Assembly (NCBI RefSeq): GCF_010731615.1
Contig: NZ_AP022618.1
Coordinates: 868,001 to 932,000 of the forward strand
DNA from: Mycolicibacterium insubricum
GTDB lineage: Bacteria > Actinomycetota > Actinomycetes > Mycobacteriales > Mycobacteriaceae
Direction: 5' to 3'
DNA length: 64,000 bases
This document shows, piece by piece, positions 33,182-42,534 of the stretch (position 1 is its first letter; the number at the start of each line of letters is the position of its first letter). The translations under genes were made by a program, and so were the position numbers. The notes beneath the pieces were generated by a model, which worked only from the letters and a program-made list of their open reading frames with translations, ran no database searches and was not told the DNA's origin.

Positions 33182-34372
33182 ATGTCGACGTCCCAACGCC
33201 GAAACCGCCGGCCCACCGTGCGCCCGCTCACCGCGATCCTGAGCGTGCTGGGGGCCATCGCCATGGTCGCCGCCGTGGTGGTGGGGCTGAACCTGCGCAA
33301 CCACCGCGACGGCGCTTCGGTGCAGACCGCCGAATCGCCGGCCGAGACCACGCCGGCCGCCGAGGCCCCAGCCCCGGCGAACTGCAGCCTGTCGCTGCGC
33401 GACAAGCTCGCGCAGCTGCTGATGGTCGGGGTCAAGGACGCCGCAGACGCGCGCGCCGTCGTGGCCGATCACAAGGTGGGCGGCATCTTCATCGGCAGCT
33501 GGACCGACCTGGGCATGCTGGGCGACCCGCTGCGCGAGATCGAGGCCGTCGCCGTCGACACCGAGGCGAAGATCCCGCTGGCGGTCAGCGTCGACGAGGA
33601 GGGCGGCCGGGTGTCGCGGCTGAAGAAGGTCATCGGCGAGCAGTTGGCGCCGCGCGAACTCGTCGCCGCCGGCAAGACCCCCGAGCAGGTCGAGGAGCTC
33701 GCCGAGCAGCGGGCCAAGGAGATGGTCAAGCTCGGCATCACCATTGACTTCGCCCCGCTGCTGGACGTGACCAGCGGCGATCCCGACGGCGCCATCGGCG
33801 ACCGGTCGTTTTCCGGTGACCCGGCCGTCGTCACCAAGTACGCCGGGGCGTACGCCCGGGGCCTGAAAAAGGGTGGGCTGACCGCGGTGTTCAAGCACTT
33901 CCCCGGCCACGGCCACGCCTCGGGTGACTCGCACACCGGCGGGGTGAGCACGCCGCCGCTGGCGCAGCTGGAGAACAACGACCTGCTGCCGTACAAGGAC
34001 CTGATTCCGCAGCACCTCGCCGAGGTGATGGTCGGCCATATGGTGGTGCCCGGTCTGACCGACGGCAAGCAGGCCAGCCTGAGCGGCCCGGCCTACGCCA
34101 AGCTGCGGGAGATGGGCTTCACCGACGTCGCGTTCACCGACGACCTGTCGTCCATGAAGGCCATCACCGACATCTACCCGGTGCCCGACGCCGTGCTGCT
34201 GTCGCTGCAGGCCGGCGCGGACATCGCGCTGTGGGTGACCACCGACGAGGTGCCCGCCGTGCTGGACCGGCTGGAAAAGGCCGTCGCCGACAATGAACTG
34301 CCCATGGAGCGGGTCAACGAGGCGCTGGGCCGGGTGCTGAAGATGAAGGGCGCCCCGCCGCTCGGCTGCTGA
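33182..34372 (+). CDS. lpqI: Beta-N-acetylglucosaminidase, GH3 NagZ family (LpqI orthologue without lipobox)
   Basis: 396 aa. GH3/NagZ signatures: VSVDEEGGRVSRL, the active-site loop KHFPGHGHASGDSH (about residues 238-251) and the nucleophile aspartate region FTDDLSSM (about 318-325). It removes GlcNAc from muropeptides in cell-wall recycling. M. tuberculosis LpqI is a lipoprotein; here the N-terminus has a basic patch (RRNRRPTVR), a hydrophobic helix LSVLGAIAMVAAVVVGLNL and a Thr/Pro/Ala linker, but no L-x-x-C lipobox near it; the first cysteine is after the linker (ANCSLS). It is therefore probably helix-anchored rather than lipidated. The name rests on core sequence and gene order. Confidence 0.85.
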   Translation: MSTSQRRNRRPTVRPLTAILSVLGAIAMVAAVVVGLNLRNHRDGASVQTAESPAETTPAAEAPAPANCSLSLRDKLAQLLMVGVKDAADARAVVADHKVGGIFIGSWTDLGMLGDPLREIEAVAVDTEAKIPLAVSVDEEGGRVSRLKKVIGEQLAPRELVAAGKTPEQVEELAEQRAKEMVKLGITIDFAPLLDVTSGDPDGAIGDRSFSGDPAVVTKYAGAYARGLKKGGLTAVFKHFPGHGHASGDSHTGGVSTPPLAQLENNDLLPYKDLIPQHLAEVMVGHMVVPGLTDGKQASLSGPAYAKLREMGFTDVAFTDDLSSMKAITDIYPVPDAVLLSLQAGADIALWVTTDEVPAVLDRLEKAVADNELPMERVNEALGRVLKMKGAPPLGC

Positions 34373-34405
34373 CAGCGGCCGAGGTGAACGTCCGGAGCCC
34401 GGTAA

Positions 34406-34421
34406 CTTACCCTGGAGTCAG
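34406..34421. promoter_or_regulatory. Candidate TetR operator (CTTAC-N6-GTCAG) before the tetR gene
   Basis: CTTACCCTGGAGTCAG matches the 16-bp palindromes at 37372 and 46406 in spacing (TTAC-N6-GTMA) with one arm mismatch. It overlaps TAACTT, a possible -10, upstream of the regulator at 34449, which suggests autoregulation. Confidence 0.5.
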
Positions 34422-34448
34422 TTCGTGGGGTTGACGGGAGGTGACGGG

Positions 34449-35051
34449 ATGGCCGGTGGCACCAAGCGGTTGCCGCGCGCGGTGCGCGAGCAGCAGATGC
34501 TCGACGCCGCGGTGCAGGAGTTCTCCGTCAACGGCTACCACGAGACCTCGATGGATGCGATCGCCGCGCGCGCGGAGATCTCCAAACCGATGCTGTACCT
34601 GTACTACGGGTCCAAGGAGGAGCTGTTCGGCGCGGTGCTCGACCGCGAGCTGGGCCGGTTCATCGAAGCCGTCGGCGCCGACATCGATTTCACCCTGCCT
34701 CCGCGGGACATGCTGCGCTCCACCATCAAGGCGTACCTGACCTACATCGACGCCAACCGGGCGTCCTGGATCGTGCTGTACACCCAGGCCACCAGTTCCC
34801 AGGCGTTCGCCCACACGGTGCGCGAGGGCCGCGAGCGGATCGTCGAGATGGTCACCCGACTGCTCTCCGCCGGCACCAGGAATCCAATGCCGGAGAACGA
34901 CTTCCAGCTCACCGCCATCGCGTTGGTGGGCGCCGGTGAGGCCGTCGCCAACCAGGTCAGCGTCGGCGACGTCGAGGTCGACGACGCCGCCGAGCTGCTG
35001 ATCAACCTGTTCTGGCGCGGCCTGAAGGGCAAGCCGACTCCCGCCGACTAA
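34449..35051 (+). CDS. TetR/AcrR family transcriptional regulator, Rv0238-like
   Basis: 200 aa (204 in Rv0238). The N-terminal HTH has the typical FSVNGYHETSMDAIAARAEI and KPMLYLYYGSKEELF; the C-terminal ligand domain is helical. The ATG at 34449 is preferred over 34425 because GGGAGGTGA sits just upstream and the HTH spacing fits. A shared TTAC-N6-GTAA-type palindrome before this gene, before fabG4/fadA2 and before the distal fadE5 copy makes it the best candidate repressor of that set, probably sensing an acyl-CoA. The ligand is not known. Confidence 0.8.
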   Translation: MAGGTKRLPRAVREQQMLDAAVQEFSVNGYHETSMDAIAARAEISKPMLYLYYGSKEELFGAVLDRELGRFIEAVGADIDFTLPPRDMLRSTIKAYLTYIDANRASWIVLYTQATSSQAFAHTVREGRERIVEMVTRLLSAGTRNPMPENDFQLTAIALVGAGEAVANQVSVGDVEVDDAAELLINLFWRGLKGKPTPAD

Positions 35052-35108
35052 GCGAGCGGCTTGCCGCGAGCGCAAGGTCGGCGGGAACGGCACAGTCCGG
35101 CGAGTGAT

Positions 35109-35954
35109 TCAGCGCCCGCGCACCGTCGCGGTCAGATGCGGATACCCCTTCTTGAGGTTGCGCATGCTCAGATCCCAGCCGTCGACCACGCGTTCGGTGT
35201 ACACCCCGACCGATGCCGGCAGCAGCACCGGCTTGCCGAACCGCACCGAGTAGTCCACCGCTGTCGGCAGCTGCCCTTCGATATTGGCCAGAATCGCTGC
35301 CGCGGAGAACATTCCGTGCGCGATCGCGGTCGGGAAGCCGAACAGCTTGGCGCCGATGCCGGAGGTGTGGATCGGGTTGTGATCGCCGCCGATCGACGCG
35401 TAGCGCCGGATCTGGCCCGGCGTGATCTTCAGAATCGAGTTGGGCGGCGGCAACTTCGGCGCCTTGGCCGGTTCGGGTTTCGGCTCGTCGGACAGGCTGG
35501 TGCGCTGCTGGTGCAGGAACGTCGTCACCTGCCGCCACGCGGTCTCGTTGCCGACGCTGACCTCCGAGACCAGGTCCACCAGCAGCCCCTTGCGGTGCTC
35601 CCGCAGGTTCGCCGCGGACACCGTGATCCCGACGGTGTCGGATACCGTGATCGGCCGCAGCCGGGTGATGTGGTTCTCGGTGTGCACCGAACCCATTGCC
35701 GGGAAAGGGAAATCGAACCCGGTGGCCAGCTCCATCACGGCCGGGAAGGTCAGCACGAACGGATAGGTCAGCGGCACCGTGTCGGTGAACCGCAGGCCGG
35801 TGACATCGGCGTAGGCCGCGACATTCGCCGCGTCGATCGGCAGCTGGTCGACGGTGACGGTGCGCGACGGCAGGGTGTCGCCGCGCGGGATCACCGGCAG
35901 CGCGCCGACGGCCGCGCGCAGCATGTTGGTCAGCGAGGAGGGTTGCGAGGCCAT
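35109..35954 (-). CDS. htdX: (R)-hydratase / MaoC-like dehydratase HtdX
   Basis: 281 aa (280 in M. tuberculosis). A double-hotdog protein whose C-terminal half has the hydratase motif YASIGGDHNPIHTS (D-x-N-x-I-H) and FPTAIAHGMFSAA. It hydrates/dehydrates 3-hydroxyacyl thioesters with FabG4. The start is ATG 35954; an in-frame GTG at 35963 would overlap the FabG4 stop as GTGA, giving 284 aa, and either is possible. It is co-transcribed downstream of fabG4. Confidence 0.85.
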   Translation of the reverse strand: MASQPSSLTNMLRAAVGALPVIPRGDTLPSRTVTVDQLPIDAANVAAYADVTGLRFTDTVPLTYPFVLTFPAVMELATGFDFPFPAMGSVHTENHITRLRPITVSDTVGITVSAANLREHRKGLLVDLVSEVSVGNETAWRQVTTFLHQQRTSLSDEPKPEPAKAPKLPPPNSILKITPGQIRRYASIGGDHNPIHTSGIGAKLFGFPTAIAHGMFSAAAILANIEGQLPTAVDYSVRFGKPVLLPASVGVYTERVVDGWDLSMRNLKKGYPHLTATVRGR

Positions 35955-35959
35955 CGAAG

Positions 35960-37327
35960 TCACGCCCCCAGCATGGCCTGGCCACACACCCGGATGGTGT
36001 TACCGGTGATGGCCGACGAGGCCGGGCTGGCGAAGAACGCGATGGCCTCGGCCACGTCGACCGGCTGGCCGCCCTGGAACAGTGAGTTCAGCCGGCGGCC
36101 CACCTCGCGGGTGGCCAGCGGAATGGCCTCGGTCATCTTCGTCTCGATGAAGCCCGGCGCCACCGCGTTGATGGTGATGTCCTTCTCGGCCAGCGACGGG
36201 GCCAGCGCGTCGGTCAGCCCGATCATGCCGGCCTTGGTGGCCGCGTAGTTGGTCTGCCCGCGGTTGCCGGCGATCCCGGCCATCGAGGACAGGCCGATGA
36301 TCCGGCCGCCGGTGCCGATCACGCCGTCGGCCACCAGGCCCTCGGTGAGGCGCTGCGGGGCCAGCAGGTTGACCGCGATGACGGCGTCCCAGCGGGCGTT
36401 GTCCATATTGGCCAGCAGCTTGTCTCGGGTGATGCCGGCGTTGTTGACCAGCACGTCGGCCCGGCCGCCGTGATGTTCGATCAGGTGCGCGGTGATCTTG
36501 GCGACGGCGTCCTCGGCGGTGACGTCCAGCGGCAGCGCGGTGCCGCCGACCCTGGCGGCGGTCTCGGCGAGCGCGTCGGCGGCGCCCTCGACGTCGATGG
36601 CCACCACCTTGGCGCCGTCCCGGGCGAACACCTCGGCGATGGTGGCGCCGATGCCGCGGGCCGCGCCGGTGACGATGGCGACCTTCCCGTCCAGCGGCTT
36701 GTCCCAGTCGGCCGGGGCCTGCGCTTCACCGGCGCCGACGCGGATCACCTGGCCGTCGACGTAGGCCGACTTGGCCGAAAGCAGGAAGCGCAGGGTGGAT
36801 TCCAGGCCGCTGGCGCCGGGGCCGGCGTCCGGGGACAGGTACACCAACTGCACGGTGGCCCCGTGCTGCATCTCCTTGGCCAGCGAGCGGGTGAAGCCCT
36901 CCAGCGCCCGCTGGGCGATGCGCTCGTCGACGCTGCCGGTCAGCGCCTCGGGGGTGGTGCCGACGACGACGATCCGCCCGGACGGGGCGATGTTGCGCAG
37001 CAGCGGGGTGAAGAAGTCGTGCAGGGCGCGCAGATCGGCGGGCGTGGTGATGCCGGTGGCGTCGAACAACAGGCCGCCGAACCGGTCGGCCCAGCGGCCG
37101 CCGAGGTTGTTGCCGACGATGTCGTAGTCGTCGGCCAGCGCGGCGCGCATCGGCTCGGCGATCCGGCCGTCGCCGCCGATCAGCAGCGGGCCGGCCAGGG
37201 CCGGCTCACCGGCGCGGTAGCGGCGCAGGGTCTCGGGCTGCGGGACGCCGAGTTGCTTGGCCAGGAATGCTCCGGGCGCGGTGCCGAAGACGGAGGAGTA
37301 CAGGTCGGACGGGAGTTTGGGGGCCAC
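35960..37327 (-). CDS. fabG4: High-molecular-weight 3-oxoacyl reductase FabG4
   Basis: 455 aa (454 in Rv0242c). The N-terminal ~210 residues form a flavodoxin-like domain that lacks a standard Rossmann motif; the C-terminal SDR domain has [12 protein letters not shown] in [10 protein letters not shown], and the catalytic Tyr-Lys in NYAATKAG. It uses NAD(H) to interconvert 3-oxo- and 3-hydroxyacyl thioesters. GTG start with GAGAGG upstream. A divergent operator region with fadA2 carries the 37372 palindrome. Confidence 0.9.
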   Translation of the reverse strand: MAPKLPSDLYSSVFGTAPGAFLAKQLGVPQPETLRRYRAGEPALAGPLLIGGDGRIAEPMRAALADDYDIVGNNLGGRWADRFGGLLFDATGITTPADLRALHDFFTPLLRNIAPSGRIVVVGTTPEALTGSVDERIAQRALEGFTRSLAKEMQHGATVQLVYLSPDAGPGASGLESTLRFLLSAKSAYVDGQVIRVGAGEAQAPADWDKPLDGKVAIVTGAARGIGATIAEVFARDGAKVVAIDVEGAADALAETAARVGGTALPLDVTAEDAVAKITAHLIEHHGGRADVLVNNAGITRDKLLANMDNARWDAVIAVNLLAPQRLTEGLVADGVIGTGGRIIGLSSMAGIAGNRGQTNYAATKAGMIGLTDALAPSLAEKDITINAVAPGFIETKMTEAIPLATREVGRRLNSLFQGGQPVDVAEAIAFFASPASSAITGNTIRVCGQAMLGA

Positions 37328-37371
37328 GGAAGCTGCCTCTCATATCGCAGTCGGATGCGGTCGGGTACTAA

Positions 37372-37387
37372 CTTACTCCAGAGTAAG
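37372..37387. promoter_or_regulatory. Perfect palindrome (CTTACTCCAGAGTAAG) in the fabG4/fadA2 divergent promoter
   Basis: The 7-bp arms CTTACTC/GAGTAAG flank CA. It overlaps a minus-strand TAAGTT box for fabG4 and lies just before a plus-strand TAGTAT -10 (37397-37402) for fadA2, so one bound repressor could block both. Confidence 0.7.
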
Positions 37388-37451
37388 AAGGGTGGGTAGT
37401 ATGGCCCCGTCAGAGCGTCACGCTCACGCCCCCAACCCAGGGAGAATCCTC

Positions 37452-38768
37452 GTGGCAACCGCAAAAACCACAAACGCATCGCAGCGCCGCCGGGCCGCCG
37501 TCCTCGGCGGCAACCGCATCCCGTTCGCCCGGTCCGACGGCGCCTACGCCCACGCCACCAACCAGGACATGTTCACCGCCGTGCTCGACGGCCTGGTGGA
37601 CCGATTCGGCCTCGACGGCGAGCAGTTGTCCATGGTGATCGGCGGCGCGGTGCTCAAGCACAGCCACGACTTCAACCTGATCCGTGAGTCGGTGCTGGGC
37701 AGCAAGCTCTCGCCCTACACCCCGGGACTCGACCTCCAGCAGGCCTGCGGCACCGGCCTGCAGGCCGTGGCCATCGCCGCCGACGGCATCGCCTCCGGCC
37801 GGTTCGACGCCGTCGCCGCCGGTGGCGTCGACACCACCTCCGACGCCCCGATCGCATTCGGCAACGAACTGCGCCGCGCCCTGCTCTCGATTCGGCGCGC
37901 CCGGTCGAACGTCGATCGCCTCAAGCTGGCCGGCAAACTGCCCGCCAGCATCGGCGTCGACATCCCGGCCAACTCCGAGGTCCGCACCGGCCTGTCGATG
38001 GGCGAGCACGCCGCCATCACCGCCAAACAGATGGGCGTCAAGCGCGTCGACCAGGACGAGCTGGCTGCGGCCAGCCACCGCAACATGGCCGCCGCCTACG
38101 ACCGCGGGTTCTTCGACGACCTGGTCACCCCGTTCCTCGGTCTCTACCGTGACGACAATCTGCGGCCCGGCTCCTCGGTGGAGAAGCTCGCCACCCTCAA
38201 GCCGGTATTCGGCGTTCGGCTCGGTGACGCCACCATGACCGCCGGCAACTCCACGCCGCTGACCGACGGCGCCTCGGTGGCGCTGCTGGCCAGCGAGGAC
38301 TGGGCGGCCGCGCACGGCATCGAGCCGCTGGCCTACTTCGTGGACTCCGAGACCGCCGCGGTGGACTTCGTCAGCGGCGCCGACGGCCTGCTGATGGCGC
38401 CGACGTATGCGGTGCCGCGCCTTTTGGCCCGCAACGGGCTGACCCTGGCCGACTTCGACTTCTACGAGATCCACGAGGCGTTCGCCTCGGTGGTGCTGGC
38501 CACCCTGGCCGCCTGGGAGTCCGACGAGTACTGCAAGGACAAGCTCGGACTGGACGGCGCGCTGGGTTCCATCGATCGGTCCAAACTCAACGTCAACGGA
38601 TCATCGCTGGCGGCCGGCCACCCGTTCGCGGCGACCGGCGGGCGCATCGTCGCCCAGCTGGCCAAGCAGCTCGCCGAGCGTAAGGCCGAAACCGGTAAGC
38701 CGGTGCGCGGCCTGATCTCCATCTGCGCCGCCGGCGGCCAGGGCGTCACCGCGATTCTGGAGGCCTGA
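37452..38768 (+). CDS. fadA2: Acetyl-CoA acyltransferase (thiolase) FadA2
   Basis: 438 aa (440 in Rv0243). Thiolase features: the acyl-accepting cysteine in QQACGTGLQA, the Gly-rich AAGGVDTTSDAP, the C-terminal EIHEAFASV, AAGHPFAATGGR and the last cysteine in SICAAGGQG. It cleaves 3-ketoacyl-CoA and pairs with FabG4 and FadE5 for a full beta-oxidation set. The GTG at 37452 is chosen over longer in-frame starts because GGGAG precedes it and the conserved N-terminus begins there; those longer frames run into the operator. Confidence 0.88.
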   Translation: MATAKTTNASQRRRAAVLGGNRIPFARSDGAYAHATNQDMFTAVLDGLVDRFGLDGEQLSMVIGGAVLKHSHDFNLIRESVLGSKLSPYTPGLDLQQACGTGLQAVAIAADGIASGRFDAVAAGGVDTTSDAPIAFGNELRRALLSIRRARSNVDRLKLAGKLPASIGVDIPANSEVRTGLSMGEHAAITAKQMGVKRVDQDELAAASHRNMAAAYDRGFFDDLVTPFLGLYRDDNLRPGSSVEKLATLKPVFGVRLGDATMTAGNSTPLTDGASVALLASEDWAAAHGIEPLAYFVDSETAAVDFVSGADGLLMAPTYAVPRLLARNGLTLADFDFYEIHEAFASVVLATLAAWESDEYCKDKLGLDGALGSIDRSKLNVNGSSLAAGHPFAATGGRIVAQLAKQLAERKAETGKPVRGLISICAAGGQGVTAILEA

Positions 38769-38835
38769 CACCACGCCTGACATCAGGCCGTAGTGGACGG
38801 AAACCATCTGTAACGCACGACGCTGTTCCCGGCGA

Positions 38836-38893
38836 TAGACTGGGCAGCCCCGCGCTGTCGTCTGACCCCCCCGACCCGACGGCAGCGCGGGGC
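38836..38893 (+). ncRNA. Candidate structured small RNA or terminator with C-rich loop
   Basis: A 16-bp stem (38847-38862 with 38878-38893; one G-U wobble) encloses a 15-nt loop containing seven consecutive C residues. A TAGACT -10-like box (38836-38841) ends 5-6 nt before the stem, so a transcript could start exactly with it. The hairpin equally fits a terminator between the converging fadA2 and metal-dependent hydrolase genes. A further CCCGG/CCGGG hairpin follows at about 38922-38934. Confidence 0.4.
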
Positions 38894-38998
38894 CCCACCC
38901 GCGCGAGTCCGCGTGGACGCCCGGTCGCCGGGGTTGAGGGGAGTTCGGCGGCCGGGCATCGGGGTGCCGGCCCACGAATGCGGCTTCGTCGCCGCCCG

Positions 38999-39865
38999 TC
39001 AGTGCAGGTGATCGACCAGTACGCCCTGTTCGCCGAACAACTCCGCGGTCCACCGCGCCAGGAGTGCGGCGTTGTCGCTGTCGTCGGGATGAAACCCCCG
39101 CTGGGTGTAGGCGAACAGCCGAGACAGCACCCGCCGGGAGAGAAACGGCGAGTGGCGCAGCCGATTGAGGCTGCGCAACAGCCGGACCGGGTTATAGGTG
39201 GCGCGGTCACCCAGCAGCGACAGGGCCGCGAAGAAGGCGACGCTGAGGGTGAACGTCGCTCTGATGACCCGCATGGTGACGATCCGTCGTCGTTCCGTTC
39301 CGCCGACCGCCCGGTAGACGTCGAACGCGACCGCCCGATGCTCGGACTCCTCGATGGCGTGCCACAGCAGCATGGACCGCACCTCCGTGGACCCGAGCAG
39401 CGCCTGGGCCCGTTCGTCGGTGAGCAGGGTTTCGGCGAACACCGCGGTGAAGTGCTCCAGCGCCGCGGTGATCGCCAGGCAGGTCAGCGGCGACAGCACC
39501 CGCTCGAACAGCTTCAGGTCCACCCGGGTGCGCCGGTCGATGAACCGGGTGGGGTAGCCCATCCGGTTCAGCCGGTCGTTCAGCGCACGGTGCTCGCGGC
39601 CATGGGTGACCTCCTGCCCGATGAAGCCCTGGACCTGCGCCTTCAGTTCGGGATCGGTGATCCGGTCGGCGTAGTGGCGCACCGAGCGGACGAAGAAATC
39701 CTCTCCCTCGGGAAACGTGGCGGACAGCTGGGCGATGACGTGGCTCATCACCAGGTCGCCGTCGACGAAGTGGCGGTCCAGCGACCCGTCCGGGTAGGCG
39801 AACCGGATGCGGCGCGCCCGGACGACGTGTTTACCTGCGGTGGCCGACTTTTCGATGTCCGTCAT
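38999..39865 (-). CDS. Predicted metal-dependent hydrolase (PF10118-like), ferritin-like fold
   Basis: 288 aa. The motifs FPEGEDFFVRSVRHY, GQEVTHGREHRALN, ALEHFTAVFAE and WHAIEESEHRAVA carry E...EH pairs spaced as in diiron-type helical proteins, matching the family annotated as predicted metal-dependent hydrolases. The chemistry is not established. A central hydrophobic segment (ATFTLSVAFFAALSLLG) could be membrane-embedded. The gene is divergent-free, lying between fadA2 and the DUF1361 gene. Confidence 0.7.
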   Translation of the reverse strand: MTDIEKSATAGKHVVRARRIRFAYPDGSLDRHFVDGDLVMSHVIAQLSATFPEGEDFFVRSVRHYADRITDPELKAQVQGFIGQEVTHGREHRALNDRLNRMGYPTRFIDRRTRVDLKLFERVLSPLTCLAITAALEHFTAVFAETLLTDERAQALLGSTEVRSMLLWHAIEESEHRAVAFDVYRAVGGTERRRIVTMRVIRATFTLSVAFFAALSLLGDRATYNPVRLLRSLNRLRHSPFLSRRVLSRLFAYTQRGFHPDDSDNAALLARWTAELFGEQGVLVDHLH

Positions 39866-39875
39866 GCTGCATGTC

Positions 39876-40520
39876 CTAACGCTCCGGGTGGCTGAAACCG
39901 GGCAGGGCCCAGACCGTCAGGTAGGCCAGACCGAAGAAAGCGGCGACGGCCAACGCCACTCCGGTGGACTGCACCTGCGCCAGTGGTTCGCGAACCCAGC
40001 GCAGGGTTTCGGCCAGGACGTCGTCGGGCCGGGTGACCAGATCCCACGAGTTCCACCGCTGGAACCGGCCGATGACCACGCCGACCGCGCACAGCGCGAC
40101 GGAGGCGACGATGGTGAGCCACCCGGCCAGCACACCGAATTCCCGGTCCAGCCGCTGGTGGACGAGTCGCATCGACACCACCCCGAGCATGATGCCGGTC
40201 CAGGCCGCGAATCCGTACTGCAGCACGTGCCGCCACAGTTCGTATCCCTCGGATAGATGCACGAGGTCGGTCACCAGGTACGGCGCGTTCGGCAGGAAGG
40301 CAAGCCAGCCGACGCCCAGCGGCAGCAGCCAGAACCGGGTGCGCACGGTAGCGAAGCCTACGGCGAAGAGCAGGGGCATCCACGCCAGGAAGAGATTCCA
40401 CACCAGGAACCTGCTCGGGTAGCTCAGCGGCACGGCCGGGTCGGTGACACCGAGAACCACCGTCAGACCGGTCGTCACCAGTAGCGATGACAACAGGACG
40501 ATCCGGCGCACCTCCACCAT
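39876..40520 (-). CDS. DUF1361 family membrane protein
   Basis: 214 aa, about six helices. The DUF1361 signature FLPNAPYLVTDLVHL and the second motif GRFQRWNSWDLV are intact. The function is unknown. It ends 10 bp before the hydrolase start, so the two probably form an operon; it lies 44 bp downstream of fadE5 copy 1. Confidence 0.75.
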   Translation of the reverse strand: MVEVRRIVLLSSLLVTTGLTVVLGVTDPAVPLSYPSRFLVWNLFLAWMPLLFAVGFATVRTRFWLLPLGVGWLAFLPNAPYLVTDLVHLSEGYELWRHVLQYGFAAWTGIMLGVVSMRLVHQRLDREFGVLAGWLTIVASVALCAVGVVIGRFQRWNSWDLVTRPDDVLAETLRWVREPLAQVQSTGVALAVAAFFGLAYLTVWALPGFSHPER

Positions 40521-40564
40521 TCGGTCATTGTGCCCGGTGTCCGGGAGGCGGCGAGCAAAGAACG

Positions 40565-42403
40565 TCAGAAGGCGGCTTCGTCGAGCTCCATCAGGTCGTT
40601 GTCGAGGTTCTCGATGATGGTGCGGGTGGCACTCAGCTGGGGAAGCATGTTCTTGGCGAAGAACGACGCGGCGGCGATCTTGCCCTCGTAGAACAGCTTG
40701 TCCGCGCCGGTGGCGCCGGCGTCGAGCTTCTCGATCGCGACGGCGGCCTGGCGGGCCAGCAGCCAGCCGATCAGCAGGTCGCCGACGGCCATCAGGAACC
40801 GCACGGAACCGGTGCCGACCTTGTACACGCTGGGGGCGTCTTCTTGCGCCGACGCCAGGTACCCCGACAGTGCGGCGGCCATGCCCTGCACGTCGGCCAG
40901 CGCGTTGGCCAGCAGGGTGCGCTCGGCCTTGAGTCGGCCGTTGCCGGTGTCGTTGCGGATGAACTCCTCGATCTGGCCGGCCACGTACGCCAGCGCCTGA
41001 CCCTTGTCCCGGATGATCTTGCGGAAGAAGAAGTCCTGCGCCTGGATGGCGGTGGTGCCCTCATACAGGGAGTCGATCTTCGAATCCCGCACGTACTGCT
41101 CGATCGGGTAGTCCTGCAGGAAGCCCGAGCCGCCGAAGGTCTGCAGCGATTCCTGGCCCAGCAGGATGAACGCCCTCTCTGAACCGCAGCCCTTGACGAT
41201 CGGCAGCAGCAGATCGTTGACCCGCAGCGCCAGATCGGGGTCGATGTCGTGGACCGCGGCGACAACCTCCGCATCCTGGAACGAGGCCGTGTAGAGATAC
41301 ACCGCGCGCATACCCTCGGCGTAGGCCTTCTGGGTCAGCAGGCTGCGCCGGACATCCGGGTGATGGGTGATGGTGACCCGGGGCGCGGTCTTGTCCATCA
41401 TCCGCGTGAGATCCGCGCCCTGCACCCGGTCCTTCGCGTAGGCCAGCGCATTGAGGTATCCCGTCGACAGCGTCGCAATGGCCTTGGTGCCCACCATCAT
41501 CCGCGCCATCTCGATCACGTCGAACATCTGGGCAATGCCGGAGTGCACCTCCCCGACCAGCCAGCCCTTGGCGGGCACGCCGTGCTGACCGAACGTCAGC
41601 TCACAGGTGGCCGACGCGTTCAGGCCCATCTTGTGCTCGACGTTGGTGACGAAGACGCCGTTGCGCTCACCGAGTTCCCCGGTCTCGGCGTCGAACACGA
41701 ACTTCGGCACCACGAATAACGACAGACCCTTGGTGCCCGGGCCGGCGCCGTCGGGGCGGGCCAGCACCAGATGAAGGGTGTTCTCGAACAGATCGTCCGC
41801 GTCGGCGGAGGTGATGAACCGCTTCACCCCGTCGATGTGCCAGGAGCCGTCGGGCTGCTGGATCGCCTTGGTGCGGCCGGCGCCCACGTCGGACCCGGCG
41901 TCGGGCTCGGTGAGCACCATGGTGGCGCCCCAGTCGCGGTCGGCGGCCAGGATCGCCCACTTCTTCTGATCTTCGGTGGCGTTCTCGTAGAAGATCTGCG
42001 CGAGGGTGGCGCCGCTGGTGTAGACCCACACCGCCGGGTTGGCGCCGAGGATGTGTTCGTGCAGGGCCCACAGCAGGGCGCTGGGTGCCGGCATCCCGCC
42101 GACTTCCTCGCGCAGGCCGACCCTGTGCCAGCCGCCTTCGACGACCGCGCGGACCGAGGCTTTGAACCGTTCGGGCAGGGTGACGGTGTGGGTGTCGGGG
42201 TCGAAGACCGGCGGGTTGCGGTCGCCGTCTGCGAAGGAATCGGCGATCGGGCCCTCGGCCAGACGCGCCATCTCCGACAGCATTTCCCGGGCGGTGTCGA
42301 CGTCGATGTCGGCGAAGCGGCCCGTGCCGAATGCCTCGTCGATGCTCAGAACCTCGAACAGGTTGAACTCCTGATCGCGGACGTTGGACTTGTAGTGACC
42401 CAC
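40565..42403 (-). CDS. fadE5: Acyl-CoA dehydrogenase FadE5, copy 1 of 3 (most downstream)
   Basis: 612 aa (611 in Rv0244c). A flavin-dependent acyl-CoA dehydrogenase; the FAD-domain motif [16 protein letters not shown] and the later [14 protein letters not shown], with the catalytic glutamate, are intact. The start is GTG 42403 behind GAGGAGG; the longer open frame runs back through the ribosome binding site. This copy differs from the others in the 3' part ([12 protein letters not shown]) and in the [17 protein letters not shown] segment, and ends in TGA rather than TAA. It follows a terminator hairpin and an own promoter region, so it may be independently transcribed. Confidence 0.9.
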   Translation of the reverse strand: MGHYKSNVRDQEFNLFEVLSIDEAFGTGRFADIDVDTAREMLSEMARLAEGPIADSFADGDRNPPVFDPDTHTVTLPERFKASVRAVVEGGWHRVGLREEVGGMPAPSALLWALHEHILGANPAVWVYTSGATLAQIFYENATEDQKKWAILAADRDWGATMVLTEPDAGSDVGAGRTKAIQQPDGSWHIDGVKRFITSADADDLFENTLHLVLARPDGAGPGTKGLSLFVVPKFVFDAETGELGERNGVFVTNVEHKMGLNASATCELTFGQHGVPAKGWLVGEVHSGIAQMFDVIEMARMMVGTKAIATLSTGYLNALAYAKDRVQGADLTRMMDKTAPRVTITHHPDVRRSLLTQKAYAEGMRAVYLYTASFQDAEVVAAVHDIDPDLALRVNDLLLPIVKGCGSERAFILLGQESLQTFGGSGFLQDYPIEQYVRDSKIDSLYEGTTAIQAQDFFFRKIIRDKGQALAYVAGQIEEFIRNDTGNGRLKAERTLLANALADVQGMAAALSGYLASAQEDAPSVYKVGTGSVRFLMAVGDLLIGWLLARQAAVAIEKLDAGATGADKLFYEGKIAAASFFAKNMLPQLSATRTIIENLDNDLMELDEAAF

Positions 42404-42534
42404 GGCTGTCCTCCTCATCGAGACTGCGAGAACACTACGATAGATCGATCGATTCATTTGGTGCGAGGCCAGGCCCCGAAGACGACGAGACCCCCGCCGG
42501 CGGCGGGGGTCTCGCGTCAGAGATTCAGCAGCCT
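42404..42534 (-). promoter_or_regulatory. 131-bp spacer between fadE5 copies 2 and 1: promoter with ATCGATCGAT palindrome
   Basis: Identical base for base to 44374-44504. It holds a terminator hairpin, then on the minus strand AATCGATCGATC, a possible -10 TATCGT (plus 42438-42443) and GAGGAGG before the GTG. Its sequence is unrelated to the region upstream of copy 3. Confidence 0.6.
42486..42514. terminator. 13-bp-stem hairpin terminator after fadE5 copy 2
   Basis: The arms 42486-42498 and 42502-42514 are perfectly complementary around loop GGC. It lies 21 bp after the copy 2 stop codon on the minus strand. Confidence 0.8.

Noticed and set aside
35052..35108. Hairpin between the tetR and htdX gene ends
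   Set aside because: Only about 5 bp of stem (CTTGC/GCAAG); not strong enough to call a terminator.
42404..42457. Longer N-terminus for fadE5 copies 1 and 2 beginning MNRSIYRS
   Set aside because: The extension translates the ribosome binding site GAGGAGG and promoter palindrome; the conserved FadE5 N-terminus begins at the GTG.
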